This document shows positions 19,062 through 27,201 of a stretch of DNA of 64,000 bases, one piece after another. The notes beneath the pieces were generated by a model. The model did no database searches. It was given only the letters and a program-made list of their open reading frames with translations, and was not told where the DNA came from. Numbering within the stretch: the stretch's first letter is position 1; every line of letters starts with the position of its first letter. The DNA is from Glaciecola blandensis. Its GTDB lineage: Bacteria; Pseudomonadota; Gammaproteobacteria; Enterobacterales; Alteromonadaceae. The translations under genes were made by a program, and so were the position numbers. The stretch lies in NCBI RefSeq assembly GCF_031846165.1, contig NZ_JAVRIE010000001.1, positions 62,001 to 126,000 of the forward strand. The letters run 5' to 3'.

Positions 19062-19227
19062 TGCAGTTCCTTGATCCTTAACCGAATATAAAACATTCAA
19101 ACGTATATGTTGTAAAGAATTATCGACCTACGTCATGAACAATATACCAAAAACGTATTGTTAATCGACCTGAATAGATGTTAGCGTCAGTCCGCGAAAA
19201 AACTTCACACGAAAAGAAGAAAAATTG

Positions 19228-19716
19228 ATGATTATATTTGTGATGCGCCACGGAGAGGCCGAGCCCTATAAGCAAGACGATACTTCTCGTCAGTTAACAG
19301 GTTTCGGAGTAACTCAAGTGGAGCACGCCGCTAAGTGGATGAAGGCAGCGTTAAATGACATGTCGCTAACGCCTGACTTAGATTTAGTCTTAGTGAGCCC
19401 GTATGTGCGCACTCAGGAGACAATTGCGTCAGTGTTGGAATATTTGCCCGCTTCAAAGGTCGTCAAAACAGCAGCAATAACACCTATGCAAAATCCAGCA
19501 TCAGTACAAGATCTTATCGATGGTTATCTTCTTTCTGAGCCTGAGTTACAAACGATGCTTGTTGTTAGTCACATGCCATTAGTTAGCTTACTAAGTGACT
19601 TGTTGAGCCATGGATTCAATGCAAGAATTTTTGATACTGCTGACGTCTTGATGATTAATTACGATGCTCAAAACAGTCGTGGTAAGCAAGTGAAGTTCTA
19701 TCAAAGTTTGACGTAA
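19228..19716 (+). CDS. sixA: phosphohistidine phosphatase SixA
   Basis: 162-residue histidine-phosphatase superfamily protein. The catalytic RHG motif is at the N-terminus (IFVMRHGEAEP), LVSPYVRTQET supplies the second arginine, and VVSHMPL supplies the second active-site histidine. SixA dephosphorylates phosphohistidine on phosphotransfer proteins such as ArcB HPt or PTS components. The ATG at 19228 is preferred over the TTG immediately before it because it aligns with E. coli SixA (MQVFIMRHG). It is transcribed divergently from the M16 peptidase gene. Confidence 0.9.
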   Translation: MIIFVMRHGEAEPYKQDDTSRQLTGFGVTQVEHAAKWMKAALNDMSLTPDLDLVLVSPYVRTQETIASVLEYLPASKVVKTAAITPMQNPASVQDLIDGYLLSEPELQTMLVVSHMPLVSLLSDLLSHGFNARIFDTADVLMINYDAQNSRGKQVKFYQSLT

Positions 19717-19790
19717 TAACAGTCTAGATTTCTCGCCGCCTACCGATACAAGCTATACTTAGTATTGAATTCGCGAGCGCTATCACCACC

Positions 19791-19997
19791 ATGTCAAAAA
19801 AGTCTCTTCCTTTAACCCTATACCAGACGCTGGAGCACCATGCTCGGGACTCTGATATTGAGGATAATGAAGAACTAAAAGATATCATGGAGAAGCTAGA
19901 AGCGCTGAATCAAAAAGTAGAAGCTTTTAAACAGCGAGCCAGGGAAAAACGTATCGAAAAGTCGAGTAACGTTATTCCCTTAAAACCCAAAAAGTAG
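19791..19997 (+). CDS. small charged coiled-coil protein, unknown
   Basis: 68-residue, highly charged protein, Lys/Glu-rich with a predicted helical or coiled-coil core (EDNEELKDIMEKLEALNQKV, about residues 24-43) and a basic tail ending PLKPKK. I do not recognise the family. It follows sixA by 74 nt in the same direction and ends 12 nt before the convergent corB-like gene. Codon use looks ordinary. The gene is probable on its compact fit between neighbours; function unknown. Confidence 0.55.
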   Translation: MSKKSLPLTLYQTLEHHARDSDIEDNEELKDIMEKLEALNQKVEAFKQRAREKRIEKSSNVIPLKPKK

Positions 19998-20009
19998 TGC
20001 GCCGTCTCT

Positions 20010-21308
20010 CTAAGTTTTGCTAATGACCTCTATTTCCATAGGCTGCGCGTAGAAGTGTGGCAATATTCTCACTGTTTTAATCATGTTTCCGCTGATGTCG
20101 ACGATTTCAATCGGATAGCCCGCCAAGCGTAAACTAATATTGTTTTCTGGTATTTCTTCCAAGTACTCTAGGATCAAGCCGTTTAAGGTTTTCGGGCCTT
20201 CGGTCGGGAAGGTCCAATCCATCTCTTTATTGAGTTCTCGGACGTTCGCACTGCCGTCGACTAAAAAGCTACCGTCTTGCTGAGGAATAGCTTCTTTACT
20301 GTAGTCTGGCACCATTGAAGTCGTGAAATCACCAATAATCTCTTCCAAAATATCTTCAAGGGTGACCAAGCCTTGTATGTCACCATACTCGTCTACGACA
20401 AGGCCAATTCGTTCGCGCTCGGCCTGAAACTTATACATTAAAGTATGTAAAGGCGTTGAATCAGGCGTAAAGTAAATCTCCTTTACTGCTCGTAACATCG
20501 TCGCTTTTGTAAACTGGTCTTTCGATAGAAGTCGCAGTGCATCTCTAACATGCACAAAGCCAACAGCATCATCGATGCTATCTCTAAACAACAGTACACG
20601 TGTATGTTGCGAGTGCGTGAGTTGTTTTTGAATATCCTTCCAATCGTCGTTAATATCGATGGCATAAATATCACTGCGCGGCACCATGATGTCTTCCGCT
20701 GTGACTTTCTCTAGGTCAAGTATGCTCACTAACATGTCTTGGTGTTTCTTTGGGATCATGGTTCCGGCTTCATACACCACAGTTCTTAGCTCTTCTCGCG
20801 ACAATGAGTCACCGTCGGCTCCTGCAGGATTAATTCTTAGGACAGCTAAGAAACCATTGGTAAACCCGTTTACTAACATAACAAAAGGAGTTAACAATAA
20901 TAGCAACGGCAATAAGAGAAAGGAGCTTGGAAAGGCTATCTTTTCAGGGTAAAGGGCGGCAATTGTTTTTGGCGTGACTTCTGCGAACACCAGCATGATG
21001 AATGTTAGGCCCAAGGATGTGGCAATAAATGCACCAAACTCACCAAAATAACGAGACGCAATTTCTCCTGCAACTAAAGCTGCAGCGATGTTGACTAGAT
21101 TATTTCCGATAAGAATTAAACCGATGAGACGATCTGGCCTAGCGAGTAGTTTTTGGACTCGTAGCGCTCTTGCATCTCCTTCGTTTGCTAAATGCTTTAG
21201 TTTGTAACGGTTGATCGTCATCATGCCGGTTTCCGAACTCGAAAAGTAGGCAGATAGCAAAATTAATACGACTAGTGCAATAAACAGTGTACTTGTGGAA
21301 ACGTCCAA
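20010..21308 (-). CDS. yfjD: CNNM/CorB-type transporter-associated protein (DUF21, CBS pair, CorC_HlyC)
   Basis: 432-residue inner-membrane protein. The N-terminal DUF21 domain (about 1-190) has four hydrophobic segments and the conserved SSSETGMMTINRYKL motif. A tandem CBS domain pair (about 205-335) holds DIMVPRSDIYAID and VDEYGDIQGLVTLEDILEEIIGDF. A CorC_HlyC domain closes the protein. Relatives are linked to Mg2+/Co2+ transport or efflux. It aligns along its length with E. coli YfjD (CorB), including the N-terminus, so the TTG start at 21308 (GAGGG upstream) is accepted. Its position beside ypjD and ffh matches E. coli gene order. Confidence 0.9.
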   Translation of the reverse strand: MDVSTSTLFIALVVLILLSAYFSSSETGMMTINRYKLKHLANEGDARALRVQKLLARPDRLIGLILIGNNLVNIAAALVAGEIASRYFGEFGAFIATSLGLTFIMLVFAEVTPKTIAALYPEKIAFPSSFLLLPLLLLLTPFVMLVNGFTNGFLAVLRINPAGADGDSLSREELRTVVYEAGTMIPKKHQDMLVSILDLEKVTAEDIMVPRSDIYAIDINDDWKDIQKQLTHSQHTRVLLFRDSIDDAVGFVHVRDALRLLSKDQFTKATMLRAVKEIYFTPDSTPLHTLMYKFQAERERIGLVVDEYGDIQGLVTLEDILEEIIGDFTTSMVPDYSKEAIPQQDGSFLVDGSANVRELNKEMDWTFPTEGPKTLNGLILEYLEEIPENNISLRLAGYPIEIVDISGNMIKTVRILPHFYAQPMEIEVISKT

Positions 21309-21361
21309 CTAATGGATCCCTCTGTAATAAAAAAGTATTTTGAAATGTGAGTTTTGCGTCA

Positions 21362-22159
21362 TTATAGGACGAATTCTCTCACGAATCGGCTGCCAAAATA
21401 GGCGAGTGTTAATAGAATGACGCCGATGAAATTATACGTCACCAATGTTCGTGCTTTTAATCCGTAAAAATGTTGCAAGGTCAGTGCCACAATATAGATG
21501 ACAAAAGCGCTGCTGGACAGGATTGTCTTATGCGCATAGCCGTCGGCAAACATATTCGGAATAAAAACGAAACCAGAGAAAAGAGCAATGCCCAAGACTA
21601 CGGTGCCAAACGCCATCAGTTTACTCAAAATATGTTCAACGGACATTAAGGGCGGCAGCGAGTTATTCGATAATGAAATTTGCTTGTGCTTAAGTTGGTA
21701 ATTGATATACGCCAGTTGCAGCGCATATAAAAAACTGATGCTTAACAAACCAAATGCAAAAAGACTTAATATAATGTGGCTAATCAATCCTGCACTCATG
21801 TCTATGTGGATCCCGGTTGAGTGGGGAGCAAACATTTGCAAAGTAATAAACAAAGCTGAAAAAAAGCTGACAACCGGTAAAAAAACCAAGTTTTTGATAT
21901 AGGCATTCGCGAAAAGCATAGTAATGGTGACAAGCCAAGCAAGTAAAGCCGCAACCTGAGTAATACTTAACTGTTCGGATTGATTGTCCAAGTTGCTTGC
22001 CACTATGAGTGCTAAGTGGCCAATGCTAGCCGCAATTAGACAATATACAGGCCATTGACTTGATTGCTTTTCGGTCGCAAAAAAAGCCTTGGATAATGCT
22101 ACTCCTGCCCATAAATAAAGGCATAAGGTCGGAATATACAAAGCGAAAGACAAATCCAT
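21362..22159 (-). CDS. ypjD: inner-membrane protein YpjD, CcsA/cytochrome c assembly family
   Basis: 265-residue polytopic membrane protein with about eight hydrophobic helices, of the cytochrome c assembly (CcsA/CcmC-like) family. E. coli YpjD is 263 residues and lies in the same place beside ffh. I see no experimental role to assign. It may affect haem handling or cytochrome maturation by homology. I chose the ATG at 22159, with AGGT upstream, over a GTG at 22186. It is divergent from ffh. Confidence 0.85.
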   Translation of the reverse strand: MDLSFALYIPTLCLYLWAGVALSKAFFATEKQSSQWPVYCLIAASIGHLALIVASNLDNQSEQLSITQVAALLAWLVTITMLFANAYIKNLVFLPVVSFFSALFITLQMFAPHSTGIHIDMSAGLISHIILSLFAFGLLSISFLYALQLAYINYQLKHKQISLSNNSLPPLMSVEHILSKLMAFGTVVLGIALFSGFVFIPNMFADGYAHKTILSSSAFVIYIVALTLQHFYGLKARTLVTYNFIGVILLTLAYFGSRFVREFVL

Positions 22160-22268
22160 TGGTTTACCTAAGTTAAACTTGAGCACAGTTTATATCAAAT
22201 CAGTGTCGATATGCGCAACATAAGTATTGTATACTCTAGAGTAATTATAGCGAAATCAAATTATTAAT

Positions 22269-23654
22269 ATGTTTCAGAATTTATCAGACAGATTAGGCCA
22301 AACGCTAAAAAACATTAGTGGTAAAGGCCGTATTACAGAAGAAAACGTTAAAGAAACACTGCGTGAAGTACGTATGGCCTTGCTTGAGGCTGATGTTGCT
22401 TTACCTGTAGTTAAAGACTTCGTTAACCGTGTTAAAGAGCGTGCCGTCGGTATTGAAGTATCGAAAAGTCTTAATCCAGGGCAGATGCTCATTAAGATAG
22501 TGCAGGGCGAACTTGAAGCGGTCATGGGTTCTGAGAACGAAGGTTTGAACTTAGCGGCAACTCCTCCGGCAGTGATTATGATGGCCGGTTTGCAGGGTGC
22601 TGGTAAAACAACCAGTGTCGGTAAGCTATCTAAATTCTTAAAAGAGCGTGACAAGAAAAAAGTCATGGTAGTGAGTGCTGATGTTTATCGACCTGCTGCT
22701 ATCAAGCAGCTACAAACCTTAGCTGAGGAAGTCGATGTTGAATTCTTCCCTTCATCAACATTGCAAAAGCCTATTGATATAGTAGAAGGAGCGATTGCTC
22801 AAGCTAAATTGCAGTTTATCGACGTTCTTATCGTCGATACGGCGGGTCGACTCGCCGTTGACACTGAAATGATGAATGAAATTAAAGAGCTACACAGTGC
22901 TGTGAAGCCAGTTGAGACTTTGTTCGTCGTTGATGCTATGACTGGCCAAGATGCCGCAAATACTGCAAAAGCCTTCAACGAAGCGCTACCTTTGACAGGT
23001 GTCATCTTAACAAAAGCAGACGGTGATGCCCGTGGTGGTGCAGCTCTATCTGTTAAACATATTACTGGCAAACCGATTAAGTTTCTGGGTATGGGCGAAA
23101 AGCTAGACGCCTTAGAACCTTTCCATCCACAACGTATTGCTAGCCGTATATTAGGTATGGGTGATGTGCTCAGCCTTATTGAAGAAGTTGAGCGTAAAGT
23201 AGATAAAAATAAAGCTCAGCAACTTGCTCAAAAAGTGAAGAAAGGGAAAGGTTTCGATCTTCAAGATTTTAAAGAGCAGCTTGAGCAAATGCGTAACATG
23301 GGCGGCATGATGTCGTTGATGGATAAAATGCCGGGCATGAGTAACATGACTGCGAAAATAAAAGATCAAGCCAACGACAAGCACTTTACCCAAATGGAAG
23401 CCATTATTAATTCGATGACGCCAGGTGAAAGACAACGTCCCGATGTAATAAAAGGGTCGCGCAAACGTCGTATAGCGGCTGGTTCAGGTACACAAATCCA
23501 AGACGTGAATAAGCTTCTGAAGCAATTCACGCAAATGCAAAAAATGATGAAGAAAATGTCTGGCGGCGGCATGAAGAAAATGATGCGCGGCATGGGTGGC
23601 ATGATGCCTCCAGGCGGACCAGGCGGCATGGGCGGTGGTTTCGGCCCACGCTAA
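22269..23654 (+). CDS. ffh: signal recognition particle protein Ffh
   Basis: 461-residue SRP54 GTPase that binds 4.5S RNA and hydrophobic signal sequences and delivers ribosomes to FtsY at the membrane. An N-domain helical bundle (about 1-90) precedes the G-domain with GLQGAGKTTS (P-loop, about 106-115), DTAGR and TKADGDARGG. The C-terminal M-domain is methionine-rich and ends in a Gly/Met/Pro tail. Length is close to E. coli Ffh (453). A 185-bp palindromic element starts 2 bp after the stop and may end the transcript. Confidence 0.97.
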   Translation: MFQNLSDRLGQTLKNISGKGRITEENVKETLREVRMALLEADVALPVVKDFVNRVKERAVGIEVSKSLNPGQMLIKIVQGELEAVMGSENEGLNLAATPPAVIMMAGLQGAGKTTSVGKLSKFLKERDKKKVMVVSADVYRPAAIKQLQTLAEEVDVEFFPSSTLQKPIDIVEGAIAQAKLQFIDVLIVDTAGRLAVDTEMMNEIKELHSAVKPVETLFVVDAMTGQDAANTAKAFNEALPLTGVILTKADGDARGGAALSVKHITGKPIKFLGMGEKLDALEPFHPQRIASRILGMGDVLSLIEEVERKVDKNKAQQLAQKVKKGKGFDLQDFKEQLEQMRNMGGMMSLMDKMPGMSNMTAKIKDQANDKHFTQMEAIINSMTPGERQRPDVIKGSRKRRIAAGSGTQIQDVNKLLKQFTQMQKMMKKMSGGGMKKMMRGMGGMMPPGGPGGMGGGFGPR

Positions 23655-23656
23655 AC

Positions 23657-23841
23657 AAAAATGGGGTCAGAGTTAATTTCTCACTTCCCCATCTTTTTAG
23701 CCTGACCACCACCTTAGCAATGTAAACACGCTTTACGGCGTCCTGCCCGCTCTCAAACGGCATCCATGCCGTTTGAAGGTTTACATTGCTAAGGTGGTGA
23801 TCAAACTAAGATGGGGAAAAATTAACTCTGCCCCCATTTTT
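23657..23841. mobile_element. 185-bp MITE-like nested palindrome
   Basis: Terminal inverted repeats begin AAAAATGGGGTCAGAGTTAA and return as TTAACTCTG followed by CCCCCATTTTT (23822-23841). Inside these, CCCCATCTT pairs with AAGATGGGG, and a 20-bp arm ACCACCTTAGCAATGTAAAC is matched exactly on the right. The centre holds a second palindrome, CAAACGGCAtccaTGCCGTTTG. No ORF lies inside. It resembles a miniature inverted-repeat element that a transposase in trans could move. As RNA it would form a very long hairpin between ffh and rpsP. Confidence 0.75.
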
Positions 23842-23878
23842 CTCCTCCCTTTCTTTCCTTTTTAGTTACCGAAAGCCC

Positions 23879-23906
23879 TTGCAAATTAAGCTGTGAGGCG
23901 TATAAT
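23879..23906 (+). promoter_or_regulatory. sigma70-type promoter of the rpsP operon
   Basis: TTGCAA (23879-23884), 16-bp spacer, perfect TATAAT (23901-23906), followed by the GC-rich discriminator TCGCGC typical of stringently controlled ribosomal-protein promoters. It lies 75 bp before rpsP. Confidence 0.75.
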
Positions 23907-23980
23907 TCGCGCACCTTTTTTCCAGCGTAGCGGGAATCTAGGTATGTTAACGGTAACGCTACAACGAGTTTGAGGCATAT

Positions 23981-24229
23981 ATGGTTACTATTCGTTTACA
24001 GCGTGGTGGCGCGAAAAAGCGTCCATTTTATCAAGTAGTTGTTGCAGACAGTCGTCGTGCACGCAACGGTAAGTTCATTGAAAACTTGGGTTTCTTCAAT
24101 CCAACTGCACAAGGTCAAGCTGAACGTTTACGTTTAGACCTAGAGCGTGTTGAGTATTGGGTAAGCGTAGGTGCAAGTGTATCTGACCGTGTTACTCGCT
24201 TGGTAAAAGATGCAAAAGTTGCTGCTTAG
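23981..24229 (+). CDS. rpsP: 30S ribosomal protein bS16
   Basis: 82-residue ribosomal protein S16, same length as E. coli. It is a small-subunit assembly protein that binds the 5' domain of 16S rRNA. The sequence opens MVTIRLQRGGAKKRPFYQVV, the family hallmark. First gene of the conserved rpsP-rimM-trmD-rplS operon, read from the strong promoter just upstream. Confidence 0.97.
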   Translation: MVTIRLQRGGAKKRPFYQVVVADSRRARNGKFIENLGFFNPTAQGQAERLRLDLERVEYWVSVGASVSDRVTRLVKDAKVAA

Positions 24230-24261
24230 TAGCGCTTTTGTATCAGTGATTTGAGGTAAAA

Positions 24262-24792
24262 ATGAGTTCAGCGTCTGACACTATTATTGTTGGCAAAATC
24301 GGTGCTCCTTACGGAGTGAAAGGTTGGGTCAAAATAAACAGTTTTACTCAAGTCACAGCAGATATATTCGGTTATGCACCTTGGCAGTTAAATGGCAACG
24401 GTTGCAGCAACCAAGAGATAAAAATTGACCAGTGGCGACAGCAAGGTAAAAACTTGGTAGCTAAGTTGGTTGGAATTGAAACGCGGGACGATGCTGAGCA
24501 AATAAAAAATGCTGAGATATCTGTGCCGACTTCGGTTCTTCCTGAATTAGACGACGATTTTTACTGGAAGGATTTAATCGGTATGCAAGTGGTAACTGAT
24601 AAAGGTTACGATTTGGGAACGGTTAAAGACATGTTCGAAACCGGTGCAAACGATGTGATGCTTGTAAAAGCAAAGAACAACGATGCATTTGGTCAAAAAG
24701 AACGCTTATTACCATTTTTACATGACCAAGTTGTGTTGAATGTCGATAAGCAGGCTAAGTCTATCACGGTGGACTGGGACCCAGGTTTTTAA
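24262..24792 (+). CDS. rimM: 16S rRNA processing/assembly factor RimM
   Basis: 176-residue ribosome maturation factor that assists assembly of the 30S head and binds S19. The N-terminal RimM domain contains VGKIGAPYGVKGWVKI; the C-terminal PRC-barrel (about 95-175) contains DLIGMQVVTDKGYDLGTV. The stop TAA shares its last base with the trmD ATG (TAATG), so translation is coupled. Confidence 0.96.
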   Translation: MSSASDTIIVGKIGAPYGVKGWVKINSFTQVTADIFGYAPWQLNGNGCSNQEIKIDQWRQQGKNLVAKLVGIETRDDAEQIKNAEISVPTSVLPELDDDFYWKDLIGMQVVTDKGYDLGTVKDMFETGANDVMLVKAKNNDAFGQKERLLPFLHDQVVLNVDKQAKSITVDWDPGF

Positions 24793-25559
24793 TGAAACCT
24801 AAGCAACGTTTCGGAGTAGTGACGCTATTTCCTGAAATGTTCGAACCTTTCTTGAATCAAGGAGTGTTCGGCAGAGCAGTGAAAAACGGCATAATTGATG
24901 TGGCAATGTTTAATCCTCGCGATTACACCACAGATAAACATCGAACTGTTGACGACCGACCTTATGGCGGTGGACCTGGAATGCTGATGATGGTGCAGCC
25001 ATTAACAGACGCAATAGCCGATGCTAAAGCAGCATTAGGTGAAAATAGCGTGGTTGTATATTTATCGCCACAAGGAAAGGCCTTGAACCAAACTGAGGTT
25101 CAATCTTTAACCCAAATACCGAATTTAATTTTGGTTGCTGGGAGATACGAAGGCATTGATGAGCGAGTTATTAATTCTTTAGTTGATCAAGAATGGTCAA
25201 TTGGGGATTACGTCTTAAGTGGCGGCGAGCTACCAGCAATGGTATTGATGGATTCTGTATCGAGGTTGTTGCCAGATGTGTTGGGGCATAATCAATCAGC
25301 AGTGGAAGATTCTTTTACTAATGGTTTATTAGACTGCCCACATTACACACGGCCCGAAGTGCTAGATGGTGAGGTGGTTCCAAGTGTTTTGTTAAGTGGC
25401 AATCACGAGAAAATTAGGCAGTGGCGATTGACCGAGTCTTTACGAAGAACTTTGAGTCGACGCCCTGATTTATTAAATAACCTAGCTCTGACTGAGGAGC
25501 AACACAAAATTCTGACACAGCTAGAAGCTGAACAGAAGTTGCAGCAAGATGACAGTTAA
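24792..25559 (+). CDS. trmD: tRNA (guanine-N1-)-methyltransferase TrmD
   Basis: 255-residue SPOUT-class methyltransferase that makes m1G37 in tRNAs reading CNN and some GNN codons, using S-adenosylmethionine, and so prevents +1 frameshifting. The trefoil-knot cofactor loop is visible as LVAGRYEGIDERV and SIGDYVLSGGELPA; DRPYGGGPGMLM is the N-terminal signature. Third gene of the rpsP operon, overlapping rimM by one base and followed by rplS after 18 nt. Confidence 0.97.
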   Translation: MKPKQRFGVVTLFPEMFEPFLNQGVFGRAVKNGIIDVAMFNPRDYTTDKHRTVDDRPYGGGPGMLMMVQPLTDAIADAKAALGENSVVVYLSPQGKALNQTEVQSLTQIPNLILVAGRYEGIDERVINSLVDQEWSIGDYVLSGGELPAMVLMDSVSRLLPDVLGHNQSAVEDSFTNGLLDCPHYTRPEVLDGEVVPSVLLSGNHEKIRQWRLTESLRRTLSRRPDLLNNLALTEEQHKILTQLEAEQKLQQDDS

Positions 25560-25577
25560 CTAGGATGAGAGGATCTG

Positions 25578-25937
25578 ATGAGTAAAGTAAGTCAAGATAT
25601 CATCAAAAAAATTGAGCAAGCACAGCTCAAGACTGATGTTCCGGCATTTGGCCCGGGTGACACTGTAGTTGTTAAAGTAAGAGTAAAAGAAGGCGAGAAA
25701 GAGCGTCTTCAGGCATACGAAGGCGTAGTAATCGCTAAGCGTAACCGTGGTCTACACTCTGCTTTCACTGTACGTAAGATTTCAAGTGGTGAAGGTGTAG
25801 AGCGTGTGTTCCAAACTCACAGCCCAGCAATCTCTTCTATTGAAGTGAAACGTCGCGGTGCTGTTCGTCGCGCTAAGTTGTACTACTTACGTGAGCGTTC
25901 AGGTAAATCTGCACGTATTAAAGAAAAACTTAACTAA
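25578..25937 (+). CDS. rplS: 50S ribosomal protein bL19
   Basis: 119-residue large-subunit protein at the 30S-50S interface. FGPGDTVVVKVRVKEGEKER and the basic C-terminal RAKLYYLRERSGKSARIKE are typical of L19. GAGAGGATCTG precedes the ATG. It is the last gene of the rpsP operon, followed by an intrinsic terminator. Confidence 0.97.
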   Translation: MSKVSQDIIKKIEQAQLKTDVPAFGPGDTVVVKVRVKEGEKERLQAYEGVVIAKRNRGLHSAFTVRKISSGEGVERVFQTHSPAISSIEVKRRGAVRRAKLYYLRERSGKSARIKEKLN

Positions 25938-25965
25938 TTTTAATTTGTCGTTATCGTTAACATTC

Positions 25966-25997
25966 AAAAGCCCGCTTAATTGCGGGCTTTTTGTTTT
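25966..25997 (+). terminator. intrinsic terminator of the rpsP operon
   Basis: Stem AAAAGCCCGC / GCGGGCTTTT with the 6-nt loop TTAATT, followed by TGTTTTT. It lies 28 bp after the rplS stop. Confidence 0.92.
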
Positions 25998-26022
25998 TAG
26001 AATAATCCGTTTTTGAAAACAA

Positions 26023-26269
26023 CCGTCACCCTCGCAAATAACCGTCACCCTCGCAAACAACCGTCACCCTCGCAAACAACCGTCACCCTCGCGAAGGCGG
26101 GGGGCTTCTGGGTTACCGCCTTCACGGTAATGACAACAAGGCCGGTAATGACAACAAGGCCGGTAATGACAACAAGGGCGGTAATGACAACAATGGCGGT
26201 AATGACAACAAGGGCGGTAATGACAACAAGGCCGTTAATGACGACAAGGGTGGTAATCACAATAAGGGA
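26023..26269. repeat. REP-like repeat cluster B with 18-bp tandem array
   Basis: Left arm: four units beginning CCGTCACCC at 26023, 26042, 26061 and 26080, exactly 19 bp apart. Centre: hairpins built on CTCGCGAAGGCGGG and TTACCGCCTTCACGGTAA. Right arm: eight direct units of 18 bp (GGTAATGACAACAAGGCC and variants) from 26126 to 26269. The last two units are the most diverged. Because 18 is divisible by three, the array is open in several frames and makes false ORFs on both strands. Confidence 0.88.
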
Positions 26270-26319
26270 GCAATGGCACTTAATGTGTTAGCATGCAAAA
26301 AAACAATGTTTAGGTTCTT

Positions 26320-26706
26320 ATGAAAGCGTGTAATCAGTGCGGCAAATGCTGTATCAAGTATGGTGGCGCTGACTTGTCGGTAAGCAAAGAGGAAATTACG
26401 CTTTGGGAGTTATTTGAACCTGAAATTTTTGCGTATGTAAAAGAGGGTAAAGTTTGGTTTGATCCTAATACGGGGGAGCCAATGGAGCAATGCCCGTTTC
26501 TTGAGGTGGAAAAACCAGCTTCTGCCAATTCAGCTATAAAGTATACTTGTGGTATTTACCTAAATCGTCCTGAAGATTGCCGTCATTATCCAAGCTTAGT
26601 GAGCGAAATGATCCGTGATGAGTGTGAGATGATAGAGATAAGTGATCTTAATAACCCCAAGCGCGCTCAAACGAAGCTAGATATATTGATGCAAGACGAC
26701 CGCTAA
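26320..26706 (+). CDS. YkgJ-family cysteine cluster protein
   Basis: 128-residue protein of the zinc/iron-chelating CxxCxxCC family (YkgJ/UPF0153 type). Metal ligands are probably the Cys of CNQCGKCC (residues 4-11), plus CPFLE and CGIYLNRPEDCRHYP. Function is unknown; members are predicted to hold an Fe-S cluster or zinc. Its stop overlaps the stop of the convergent unknown gene by a few bases. Confidence 0.85.
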   Translation: MKACNQCGKCCIKYGGADLSVSKEEITLWELFEPEIFAYVKEGKVWFDPNTGEPMEQCPFLEVEKPASANSAIKYTCGIYLNRPEDCRHYPSLVSEMIRDECEMIEISDLNNPKRAQTKLDILMQDDR

Positions 26707-27158
26707 GCTGCTATTTCCTCTTGCATGTTTGCTGCCATATTAATTTCGGCTCGAATGACTTTGAACGCAGCCAAGTACTTCGCATTACGTTGGTAACAAA
26801 CACTTTCAATCACTTCCCCCTCAGCATTTAATAAGTATGTGGCGAATCGAATACCGTTTTTGTAAGGCAAATAGAAGCGATGTATCGTAAATTTTTCGTC
26901 AGTCGATGCTGCTGCAATAATCATATACATGCAGGGCGGCAGTTTCATATAGTCCAAACGTTGGTCTTGGCCATACAGTACCAATGATTTCTGGAACGGG
27001 TTTTCCGCCAATAGACCTTCCTGCGTTGCTAAGCTGATCGTATGGCGTGAAATTAGCTGGTCAATGCTTTTCAGGCCAGTGCTTTTATGGGTTGTACTAA
27101 TAAAATATGGCGTCATGTTAGCAGTAGTAATAGTGTCAATAAATGATGATGTATTCAT
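26703..27158 (-). CDS. unknown protein under an SOS-like promoter
   Basis: 151-residue soluble protein that I cannot assign to a family. It has no signal peptide and no membrane helix. The middle (YGQDQRLDYMKLPPCMYMII) and RFYLPYKNGIRFATYLLNAEG suggest a compact mixed alpha/beta fold. The ATG at 27158 is preferred: it has a strong GAGGTG site 6 nt upstream, inside which an in-frame GTG (27167) lies. A perfect TATAAT sits 19 bp upstream of the start, overlapped on its 5' side by a LexA-box-like sequence. The two features suggest a short-leader, damage-inducible gene, but this is inference. Confidence 0.7.
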   Translation of the reverse strand: MNTSSFIDTITTANMTPYFISTTHKSTGLKSIDQLISRHTISLATQEGLLAENPFQKSLVLYGQDQRLDYMKLPPCMYMIIAAASTDEKFTIHRFYLPYKNGIRFATYLLNAEGEVIESVCYQRNAKYLAAFKVIRAEINMAANMQEEIAA

Positions 27159-27176
27159 TTGTATCACCTCAATATG

Positions 27177-27201
27177 ATTATACGTGTTTATATGTACAGT
27201 A
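27177..27201 (-). promoter_or_regulatory. promoter with LexA-box-like operator
   Basis: On the minus strand: CTGT-N8-ACAC (27199-27184) with an AT-rich middle (ACATATAA), flanked by TA on the 5' side, then CG and a perfect TATAAT (27182-27177). The E. coli LexA consensus is CTGT-N8-ACAG, so the right half has one mismatch. An operator placed directly before the -10 fits LexA repression. No good -35 is present. Confidence 0.4.

Noticed and set aside
26013..26291. 92-codon plus-strand and 71-codon minus-strand repeat ORFs
   Set aside because: Both arise only because the 18-bp unit keeps frame; six-residue repeats such as MTTRPV are not a plausible protein.
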